From Pseudomonadota bacterium (GTDB taxonomy: Bacteria > Pseudomonadota > Alphaproteobacteria > Rhizobiales > Xanthobacteraceae): a DNA stretch of 5,135 nucleotides. Of this stretch, positions 1 through 5,135 are shown piece after piece. The notes under the pieces are model-generated. The model was not told the origin of the DNA. It ran no database searches and saw only the letters and a list, made by a program, of their open reading frames with translations. Location: NCBI GenBank assembly GCA_023431725.1, contig JAEYVN010000414.1:1-5135 (forward strand), read 5' to 3'. The stretch's first letter is position 1. Each line of letters opens with the position of its first letter. Made by a program: the position numbers and the translations under genes.

Positions 1-2
1 TT

Positions 3-935
3 GCCGAAGAAACGACATCGCAACCGGCTGCGCCGCAAATTGCGGCCGGCTCGCCGGTGTTGCAGCCAAAAACACCGGACGTGTTCAGCGCGGCGCCGTC
101 GGGCGTCATCATTCCCGAGCGCCCGAAGCCGGCAACGCCTGCCGCGCCCGTTCTCGATCTGGAGGCGACCGGATCCGTCACCAAGCGCAACTCGGCGACG
201 ACGGAAGCAGCGCGCCAGCCCTTGCCGGCCATGTCCGACAAACTGCCGGCGTTGCTCCGTACCGCGGCAACCAAAGGTCATCCCGCCGCGGACTATGAGA
301 TCGGCATTCGCTATATCGACGGCGTCGGCGTTCCGCAGAGCACCGAGGAAGGCCTGCGCTGGCTCAACCGCGCGGCTGACGCCGGCGTCACGCCGGCCCA
401 TTTCCGGCTCGGCGGCCTCTATGAGAAGGGTCTCGGCGTCAAAAAGAACACCGAACTGGCTCGCCGCCACTACGTGCTCGCGGCCGACAAGGGCCATGCC
501 AAGGCGATGCATAATCTGGCCGTGCTCTACGCGGAAGGCGTTGACGGCAAGCCCGATTACAAGGCGGCGGCACAATGGTTCCGTCGCGCCGCCGAACACG
601 GCGTGGCCGACAGCCAATACAACCTCGGCATTCTCTATGCCCGCGGCATCGGCATCGAACAGAACCTGCCTGAATCGTACAAATGGTTCTCGCTCGCCGC
701 CGCGCAGGGTGATCGCGATGCCGCCAAGAAGCGTGACGACGTTGGCGCAAAACTCGATGCAGCGTCCCTGGCCGCCGCGCGCACCGCGGCGCAGACCTTC
801 ACGCCACTACCGCAGCCGGACGAAGCCGTCATGGCGCCGGCACCTCAGGGGGGCTGGGACCGCCCCGCCGCTGAAACCGCACCGGCATTGAAGAAACCGC
901 GGACCAGCGGTGGCGCAAGAGTCACAGCCTCTTAA
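3..935 (+). CDS. Sel1-repeat protein, C-terminal part (5' end outside window)
   Basis: The reading frame is open from the first complete codon at 3 to the TAA at 933-935 and has no start codon with a convincing ribosome site, so this is the last 310 residues of a longer protein. The GTG at 57 is only the first possible start in the window. The visible part begins with an Ala/Pro/Thr-rich low-complexity stretch (to about 230). Then come four Sel1-type (TPR-like) helical repeats of exactly 36 residues each (279-710), with the usual A..LG.LY..G.GV and A..W...AA..G pattern. The tail carries a conserved-looking segment (LDAASLAAARTAAQTFTPLP) and ends Ala/Pro-rich. Sel1 repeats are protein-interaction scaffolds. 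Large alphaproteobacterial proteins with this architecture include PodJ-like polar localization factors and peptidoglycan-binding Sel1 proteins, and membership in that group is inferred. No catalytic residues are visible, so the cellular role cannot be read from this fragment. Confidence 0.85.
   Translation, partial: AEETTSQPAAPQIAAGSPVLQPKTPDVFSAAPSGVIIPERPKPATPAAPVLDLEATGSVTKRNSATTEAARQPLPAMSDKLPALLRTAATKGHPAADYEIGIRYIDGVGVPQSTEEGLRWLNRAADAGVTPAHFRLGGLYEKGLGVKKNTELARRHYVLAADKGHAKAMHNLAVLYAEGVDGKPDYKAAAQWFRRAAEHGVADSQYNLGILYARGIGIEQNLPESYKWFSLAAAQGDRDAAKKRDDVGAKLDAASLAAARTAAQTFTPLPQPDEAVMAPAPQGGWDRPAAETAPALKKPRTSGGARVTAS
279..710 (+). repeat. Four in-register Sel1 repeats (36 residues / 108 bases each)
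   Basis: The units lie at 279-386, 387-494, 495-602 and 603-710. Each ends in a helix of the form (R/L)AA(D/E/A)xG (RAADAG, LAADKG, RAAEHG, LAAAQG). Each has a first-helix core such as YEIGIRYIDGVGV, FRLGGLYEKGLGV, HNLAVLYAEGVDG or YNLGILYARGIGI. The period is exactly 36 residues with no insertions. The repetition is at protein level; the DNA copies have diverged. Confidence 0.85.
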
Positions 936-1073
936 CGCTAGGCATCAAACGCGCGAACTTCCCAACATTTCATTCGACTAATCTGCACAAGTCTGTACGG
1001 ATGCCCCCGAAACGCGGCGTCATTCGGCGGCCGCGCGCCGGATTATTGCCGCTTCGTCCATCGGGGCTCCTGT
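936..1073. other. Intergenic gap before the permease operon, no clear signal
   Basis: These 138 bases must hold the promoter of the permease/TIGR02186 operon unless it is read through from the Sel1 gene. I see no convincing -35/-10 pair and no terminator with a U-tract. A short GC-only inverted repeat (CGGCG at 1025-1029 against CGCCG at 1036-1040) is too weak to assign a role. Confidence 0.4.
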
Positions 1074-2024
1074 GTGAGCCTTCAACGACGGCGTGTGCCT
1101 GTGCAGATCTACCTTCCGATCGCCGATCTACCGGTCAATATCTTCCTGCTGTTCGGGATGGGCCTTGCGGTTGGCTTCATCTCCGGAATGTTCGGCATCG
1201 GCGGTGGCTTCCTCATGACGCCGCTGCTGATCTTCATCGGCATCCTGCCGGCGGTCGCTGTCGCAACGGTGTCGAGCCACATCGCTGCATCATCGGCATC
1301 GAGTGCGATCAGCTATTGGCGACGCAAGTCCATCGACGTTCCGCTTGCCATGATGCTGCTGGTCGGCGGTATCGTCGGCACGGCCGGCGGCGTGTGGCTG
1401 TTCACGTTATTGAGATCGGCCGATCTGCTCGATCTGGTGATCGCACTGTCCTACGTCGTTTTGCTTGTGGCCGTCGGCGGGCTGATGATCAGCGAGGCCG
1501 TACGCGCCATCATGCGGACCTATCAGGGACATCCCGTCGTGCTGCGCCGGCCGGGCAGTCACACCTGGCTGCACGGGCTGCCGTTCAAGGTGCGTTTCAA
1601 GCGCTCCAAAATCTATGTCTCGGCTATTCCCGTTATCGGGATCGGTCTGATCATCGGCTTTATCGGCTCGTTGATGGGCATCGGCGGCGGATTCCTTCTG
1701 GTACCGATGCTGATCTATTTCCTGCGCGTACCGACGGCGACGGTCATCGGCACATCGACGGCCCTGACGCTTGTCACGATGGCTTCGGCCACGGTGATGC
1801 ACGCAGCGACCAATCATCTGGTTGATGCGCTGCTGGCCCTCATCCTGATGGTCGGCGGCGTGATCGGCGCCCAATTCGGCGCCCGTGCCGGCCAGAACAT
1901 GAAGGCCGAACGGCTGCGGCTCCTGCTCGGCCTGCTGGTGCTCGGCGTCGGCATTCGCTTCGCCATCGATATCCTGATTCCGCCAAACGAGTTGTTTTCG
2001 CTCCGCTTCGCAGGAGGCGGCTGA
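1074..2024 (+). CDS. TauE/SafE family (DUF81) membrane permease, putative sulfite/organosulfur or anion exporter
   Basis: This is a polytopic inner-membrane protein of 316 residues from the first GTG. It has the duplicated half-repeat typical of the TauE/SafE family: GFISGMFGIGGGFLMTPLLI at residues 34-53 and GFIGSLMGIGGGFLLVPMLI at 195-214. Hydrophobic segments lie at about 21-60, 92-113, 118-139, 183-215, 221-243, 250-268 and 281-301, with a basic hydrophilic loop at about 143-180 between the halves. Known family members move sulfite, sulfoacetate, taurine-related anions and similar compounds; the substrate here cannot be deduced. The start is uncertain. GTG 1074 has a weak GGGG about 7 bases upstream. 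GTG 1101 would give MQIYLPIADLPVN, which matches how I recall close relatives beginning, and would remove a basic nonapeptide. The stop codon shares its last base with the next gene's ATG, so the two are co-transcribed and probably translationally coupled. Confidence 0.88.
   Translation: MSLQRRRVPVQIYLPIADLPVNIFLLFGMGLAVGFISGMFGIGGGFLMTPLLIFIGILPAVAVATVSSHIAASSASSAISYWRRKSIDVPLAMMLLVGGIVGTAGGVWLFTLLRSADLLDLVIALSYVVLLVAVGGLMISEAVRAIMRTYQGHPVVLRRPGSHTWLHGLPFKVRFKRSKIYVSAIPVIGIGLIIGFIGSLMGIGGGFLLVPMLIYFLRVPTATVIGTSTALTLVTMASATVMHAATNHLVDALLALILMVGGVIGAQFGARAGQNMKAERLRLLLGLLVLGVGIRFAIDILIPPNELFSLRFAGGG
2012..2017 (+). promoter_or_regulatory. Strong Shine-Dalgarno site for the TIGR02186 gene
   Basis: A perfect AGGAGG lies 6 bases before the ATG at 2024, inside the last codons of the permease gene. 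It fixes the downstream start and implies independent, efficient initiation on a shared transcript. Confidence 0.8.
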
Positions 2025-2788
2025 TGAAACGCCTCGCAGTTCTCATCCTCGCATCTCTCGCGCTGACGATATCACCCGCCTCGGCCGAGCGTCTCATCAC
2101 CTCCCTCAGCAGCCATCAGGTGCTGGTGTCGTCGAGCTTCACTGGCACGGAACTCGTCCTGTTCGGAGCGATCGAACGCGACGGCGCAACCGTGCCGCGA
2201 AAAGGCGGCTACGACATCATCGTCACCGTGACGGGCCCGCGCGAGACGCTGGTCGTTCGCCGCAAGGATCGCGTGGCGGGCATCTGGACCAATGTCGAGT
2301 CCAACTCCTTCCTCGACGCACCGCTCTATCTCGCCGTCCTCAGCAATAAGCCGGTGGACGATATAGCCTCGGCTCAGGTTCTGCGTCGCCTGGATATCGG
2401 CACGAACGTCGTTCCGCGCGTGCATGTGGCAGCGGGCATCGAGTCGGGCGAGGAATTGTTCCGCGACGCGCTGATCCGGCTGCGCACACAGCGCAAGCTG
2501 TATATTGACGACCCGGCCGGCGTGACCTTCATCACACCGACGCTGTTCCGCGCCACCATTCGCCTGCCGGCGGAATCTCCGGTTGGCGCCTATGATGTGG
2601 ATGTCCGTCTCTTCGCCGACGGCACCAATATTGCGCATGCCACATCGGCACTGGAAGTCGTGAAGGTCGGTATCGAGCAATTCATCGTCACCGCGGCACG
2701 CGATCACGGCATCCTGTATGGGCTGTTCACCACACTGATGGCGCTGCTGACCGGATGGTTTGCGTCGATTGTGTTCAGGCGGGATTAG
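2024..2788 (+). CDS. TIGR02186 family protein (Alph_Pro_TM), exported and membrane-anchored, function unknown
   Basis: The protein has 254 residues. Residues 1-21 are a Sec-type signal peptide: MKR, a hydrophobic core, and a cleavage site after ASA before ER. Residues about 22-225 are a hydrophilic, beta-rich domain expected to lie in the periplasm. It includes SLSSHQVLVSSSFTGTELVLFGAIE at 27-51, which resembles the opening of the family as I recall it, and the GAYDVDVRLFADG segment at 188-200. Residues about 229-250 form one membrane span, followed by FRRD, so the short tail should be cytoplasmic. This architecture and the sequence match the family called putative transmembrane protein, TIGR02186/PF09608, assigned here from memory. 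The ATG is preceded by a perfect AGGAGG and overlaps the permease stop by one base. By context it is probably an accessory subunit or periplasmic partner of the permease. No enzymatic motif or metal-binding cysteine is present, and no biochemical function is known to me. Confidence 0.85.
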   Translation: MKRLAVLILASLALTISPASAERLITSLSSHQVLVSSSFTGTELVLFGAIERDGATVPRKGGYDIIVTVTGPRETLVVRRKDRVAGIWTNVESNSFLDAPLYLAVLSNKPVDDIASAQVLRRLDIGTNVVPRVHVAAGIESGEELFRDALIRLRTQRKLYIDDPAGVTFITPTLFRATIRLPAESPVGAYDVDVRLFADGTNIAHATSALEVVKVGIEQFIVTAARDHGILYGLFTTLMALLTGWFASIVFRRD

Positions 2789-2820
2789 CTTCGGCTGAAC
2801 AGACGCAAATCTATCTTCTG

Positions 2821-2880
2821 CTCGTCCCCGCGAAAGCGGGGACCTGGCCTTTCTGGATTCCCGCCTTCGCAGGAATGAGG
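2821..2880. repeat. Double-hairpin intergenic repeat element
   Basis: Two adjacent palindromes lie between convergent genes. Hairpin 1 (2824-2843) is a perfect 8-bp stem GTCCCCGC/GCGGGGAC around a GAAA loop. Hairpin 2 (2857-2876) is ATTCCCGC/GCAGGAAT around CTTC, with one C-A mismatch at 2862/2871. The halves are also related to each other as imperfect inverted copies (GCGAAAGCGGGGA against GCGAAGGCGGGAA read on the other strand), so the whole element can fold in more than one way. Accidental translation gives peptides such as HSCEGGNPERPGPRFRGDE, a well-known signature of a dispersed repeat in many proteobacterial genomes. Copy number in this genome cannot be seen from one window. Confidence 0.75.
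2824..2843. terminator. Possible bidirectional transcription terminator (hairpin 1 of the repeat)
   Basis: The perfect GC-rich 8-bp stem with a GNRA-type GAAA loop on the + strand starts 36 bases after the stop of the TIGR02186 gene and lies 67 bases beyond the stop of pdeM on the other strand. That is where a terminator shared by converging operons would sit. There is no U-tract on either side, so classical intrinsic termination is not shown; the hairpin could instead protect mRNA 3' ends. Confidence 0.35.
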
Positions 2881-2909
2881 CGGACGTAGAGAATCCGCCC
2901 CTGCAAATG

Positions 2910-3620
2910 TCAGCCCGGCAGACAGCGGGAGGCTTCGACCGCATAGAGCCGTGTCGCACCGAGCATGTGTGCACGGAAGGTCAGCGCACCGAACACAGTC
3001 ATGAATGCCGCCGCCCGGATATTCAGCCCGCCGGTGAACGCACCGAAGGCCGGCATGACCATGCGCTCGTGATCGATCGCGAAGCATTTGCGGCTGATGG
3101 AGCGTCCGCTGGCGCTGATGCGCGCCATGGGGTGAAGATGCCCGGCGATTTCGCCAGTCTGCCCCTTCGGCTCATGACGGAAGGTCAACGAACCGACTTT
3201 CATTTCGGGCGTGAACACGCCGCCGACACCCACCGCCGGATCGGGATCGTGATTGCCGGCAATCCAGATCCACTCGCGGCCGTTCTGCAGCATGTTGATC
3301 GCATCGCGGTCAACATCGCCCAGCCGTGACGGTCCATCGCCATCATGGAAACTGTCGCCGAGCGCAACCACCGCCCGCGGCCGATAACGCATGATCACTT
3401 CGCACAGACGCGCCAGCGTTGCGGCCGTGTCGTAAGGCGGCAGCAGCGCGCCGAAGCGCGCGAAACTGGAGGCCTTTTCGAAATGCAGATCGGCGACCGC
3501 GAGAATGCGTTCAGCGGGCCAGTAGATGACTCCGGCCGGATCCACCACGAGATGCGCGCCAGCCAGATGCACCTCGTCGGTCCGATAATCAGAACCGTTA
3601 ATTGGCGACGTCGCGACCAC
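2910..3620 (-). CDS. pdeM: PdeM, ligase-associated DNA damage response metallophosphoesterase/endonuclease
   Basis: The protein has 236 residues and the complete calcineurin-like metallophosphoesterase motif set: DLH at 44-46, GDSFHD at 88-93, GNHDP at 122-126, the histidine of RHEP at 149, and GHLHP at 160-164. These ligate the two metal ions. The segments ILAVADLHFEKASSFARFG, LLPPYDTAATLARL and MPAFGAFTGGLN are characteristic of PdeM, the phosphoesterase encoded with the ligase-associated helicase, exonuclease and ATP-dependent DNA ligase in many bacteria. It is expected to act in the cytoplasm on DNA; the exact substrate is not visible. The GTG start at 3620 is chosen because GAAGGGGGA (3626-3634 on this strand) lies at normal spacing. 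A GTG at 3572 is an alternative that trims the non-conserved N-terminus but has poor Shine-Dalgarno spacing. The gene overlaps the helicase by 23 bases in another frame, so it is the downstream member of an operon. Confidence 0.92.
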   Translation of the reverse strand: MVATSPINGSDYRTDEVHLAGAHLVVDPAGVIYWPAERILAVADLHFEKASSFARFGALLPPYDTAATLARLCEVIMRYRPRAVVALGDSFHDGDGPSRLGDVDRDAINMLQNGREWIWIAGNHDPDPAVGVGGVFTPEMKVGSLTFRHEPKGQTGEIAGHLHPMARISASGRSISRKCFAIDHERMVMPAFGAFTGGLNIRAAAFMTVFGALTFRAHMLGATRLYAVEASRCLPG

Positions 3621-5135
3621 GCAAATCCCCCTTCGTAGACATTGCTTCCCTCACAAGCTCGTCCGCTGCTTCTGCGAGCAGCGCGTCCGATGCTTCCCCG
3701 TAAACCGTCTCGCGACCGATCTCGAGCATGACCGGCACCGCAAGCGGCGAAACCTGTTCCAGCGGCTTATGAACGATTCGTCCCTGAATACGGGAGAGCA
3801 TTTCCCCAAGTCGCTTGATATCGAGCAGTCCTGTTGCGGCATCGGCGTGTGCCGCGCGCAGCAGCAGATGATCCGGTTGGTGCTTACGCAATACGTCGTA
3901 AATAAGGTCCGTTGAAATCGTCACTTGCCGTCGGGTCTTTTCTTTTCCGACCGAACGCCGCTCGATCAAGCCGCCAATAATGGCATTTGTTCGGAAGGTC
4001 CGTTTCATTAACGCTGATTCAGCAAGCCATGCTTCTAGATCATCACCAAGCATGTCTTCAGCAAACAATTCCGTGAGCGAAAGTTCATCGCGTTTGATCG
4101 CACGACTGAGATCGCCAAGCCCCCACACCGCCAATGCATATTCGTTGGCAACAAAGCCGAGGGGACGCATGCGCGCTCGCTCGAGCCGACGCGTCAGCAA
4201 CATGCCGAGCGTCTGATGCGCAAGCCGGCCTTCGAAGGGATAGCAAACAAGATAATTTTTTGTTGCGCGTGGAAAGGTTTCGACAAGCAATTCACGCGGA
4301 CCGGGCAACACCGATCGCCACGTCTGGATTTCCAGCCATTCCCGTACCGGTTGCGGCAAATGCGGCCATTGCGATGGATCGGCAAGAATGTCGCGGACGC
4401 GAGAGGCGAGATAGGTCGAGAGCGGAAACTTGCCGCCTTCATAGGACGGCACTTTCGGATCGTCGTCATGCGCGCGCGAGACATAGACCTCGTCTTCCAT
4501 CATTGTCTCATAACGGAGCACTTCGCCGGCGAAGACGAAGGTGTCGCCGACGCTGAGCGTCTCGACGAAATATTCCTCGACTTCACCGAGAAGGCGCCCG
4601 CCGCGTCCGATCGGACCGCTGCGACCGCTGTTGCCGCCGCGCGATCGTACGAGCCGCACCTTCAGCATCGAGGCTTCGACGATCGTACCGACATTCATCC
4701 GATAGGCTTGCGCAAAGCGTGGATGCGTCACGCGCCAGCGGCCGCTCTTGTCCTGCCGGATCTTGGCGAAACGCTCATAGGCCTTCAGCGCGTAGCCGCC
4801 GGTGGCGACGAAATCGATCACCGCGTCGAAATCGGCGCGCGTCAGCTCGCGATAGGGGGCAGCGCTCTGCACCTCGTCGAACAGCACATCGGCATCGAAC
4901 GGCTCACCACAGGCGGTGCCGAGCACATGCTGTGCCAGCACATCGAGCGCGCCCTTGCGGAGGGGCGGCGTGTCCTGCGCCTGTTCAGCGACCGCATCGA
5001 TTGCGGCCCGACATTCCAGCACTTCGAAGCGATTGGCCGGAACAAGGATGCCGCGCGAGGGCTCATCAAGCCGGTGATTGGCGCGGCCGATCCGTTGCAG
5101 CAGACGCGACGAGCCTTTCGGCGCACCGACATTGA
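3598..5135 (-). CDS. Ligase-associated DNA damage response DEXH-box helicase (Lhr-like), C-terminal part
   Basis: The frame is open from the right edge to the TAA at 3598-3600, giving 511 residues of a protein whose family is usually about 800-900 residues. The N-terminal ATPase motifs (Walker A, DEXH) and the true start lie beyond 5135; the GTG at 5022 is internal. The first visible residues, VGAPKGSSRLLQRIGRANHR, contain superfamily 2 helicase motif VI (QRIGRANHR, 5071-5097), the end of the second RecA-like domain. Next come a winged-helix-like region and the Lhr-core/DEAD-H-associated C-terminal region. Recognisable family segments are MNVGTIVEASMLKVRL, GRLLGEVEEYFVE, DTFVFAGEVLRYE, DPKVPSYEGGKFPLSTYLA, LLVETFPRATKNYLVCYPFE and GRLAHQTLGMLLTRRLERAR. 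Lhr-family helicases translocate 3'-5' on single-stranded DNA; this subgroup is linked to repair with an ATP-dependent ligase, an exonuclease and PdeM. The 3' end overlaps pdeM. No frameshift is seen. Confidence 0.93.
   Translation of the reverse strand, partial: NVGAPKGSSRLLQRIGRANHRLDEPSRGILVPANRFEVLECRAAIDAVAEQAQDTPPLRKGALDVLAQHVLGTACGEPFDADVLFDEVQSAAPYRELTRADFDAVIDFVATGGYALKAYERFAKIRQDKSGRWRVTHPRFAQAYRMNVGTIVEASMLKVRLVRSRGGNSGRSGPIGRGGRLLGEVEEYFVETLSVGDTFVFAGEVLRYETMMEDEVYVSRAHDDDPKVPSYEGGKFPLSTYLASRVRDILADPSQWPHLPQPVREWLEIQTWRSVLPGPRELLVETFPRATKNYLVCYPFEGRLAHQTLGMLLTRRLERARMRPLGFVANEYALAVWGLGDLSRAIKRDELSLTELFAEDMLGDDLEAWLAESALMKRTFRTNAIIGGLIERRSVGKEKTRRQVTISTDLIYDVLRKHQPDHLLLRAAHADAATGLLDIKRLGEMLSRIQGRIVHKPLEQVSPLAVPVMLEIGRETVYGEASDALLAEAADELVREAMSTKGDLRGRDVAN
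3626..3634 (-). promoter_or_regulatory. pdeM: Shine-Dalgarno site supporting the pdeM GTG start
   Basis: Read on the minus strand, GAAGGGGGA precedes GTG 3620, with about 6 bases between the G-run and the start codon. It lies inside the end of the helicase coding region. It favours translation from 3620, upstream of the helicase stop, and therefore favours coupling. Confidence 0.6.

Noticed and set aside
1..891. A 296-codon frame on the + strand at the left edge
   Set aside because: The translation is extremely Arg/Pro/Ser-rich and is the shifted frame of the Sel1-repeat gene, whose four regular repeats establish the real frame.
1025..1040. A short GC inverted repeat before the permease as a terminator of the Sel1 gene
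   Set aside because: The stem is only 5 bp, all G/C in a G+C-rich region, lies about 90 bases past the stop and has no U-tract. It is expected by chance.
1001..1825. A 274-codon + strand frame starting with ATG inside the gap before the permease
   Set aside because: It is Arg/His/Asp-rich, lacks domain features and overlaps the permease frame, which has clear membrane segments and the duplicated GIGGGF motif.
2072..2974. A 300-codon open frame on the minus strand opposite the TIGR02186 gene
   Set aside because: Its product is rich in Arg, His and Cys with no recognisable domain, it runs through the intergenic repeat, and it lies opposite a gene with a signal peptide, strong ribosome site and family match. 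It is a by-product of G+C-rich codon usage.
4251..4264. An A-rich run in the helicase (A AAA AAT read on the minus strand) resembling a -1 frameshift slippery site
   Set aside because: The zero frame continues with conserved family sequence (NYLVCYPFEGRLAHQTLG) for over 200 residues, and I see no stimulatory structure placed downstream, so programmed frameshifting is not supported.
5022..5022. GTG at 5022 as the helicase start
   Set aside because: The same frame continues upstream to the window edge and encodes helicase motif VI (QRIGRANHR), so this codon is internal.

Overview
The window (about 60% G+C) looks like a chromosomal stretch of an alphaproteobacterium. The Bradyrhizobium/Rhodopseudomonas/Afipia/Nitrobacter group is the most likely source. 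The reasons are the G+C-rich third codon positions, a TIGR02186/Alph_Pro_TM protein (a family named for alphaproteobacteria), and PdeM and ligase-associated helicase sequences that read like those of that group. This placement rests on recalled family resemblance, not on a search. No mobile element, CRISPR array, tRNA or rRNA is visible.

Layout from left to right. (1) Positions 1-935, + strand: the C-terminal part of a Sel1-repeat protein whose start lies off the left edge. (2) Positions 936-1073: a short gap with no convincing signal. (3) Positions 1074-2024, + strand: a TauE/SafE-type membrane permease. It is followed with a one-base overlap (TGATG) by (4) 2024-2788, + strand: a TIGR02186-family exported protein with one C-terminal membrane anchor. 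These two form a tight operon. (5) Positions 2789-2909: a convergent intergenic region with a double-hairpin repeat of the kind scattered through proteobacterial genomes. (6) Positions 2910-3620, - strand: pdeM, a metallophosphoesterase. It overlaps by 23 bases (7) 3598-5135, - strand: the C-terminal 511 residues of the ligase-associated Lhr-like DEXH helicase, whose N-terminal half lies off the right edge.

Two functional units therefore converge on the hairpin repeat. The left one is an envelope unit: an anion or organosulfur-type exporter plus a dedicated periplasmic membrane-anchored partner of unknown function. The right one is part of the bacterial ligase-associated DNA damage response set (helicase and PdeM; the exonuclease and ATP-dependent ligase usual for the set would lie beyond 5135 or elsewhere). 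I see no wholly new system. The least understood part is the permease plus TIGR02186 pair.
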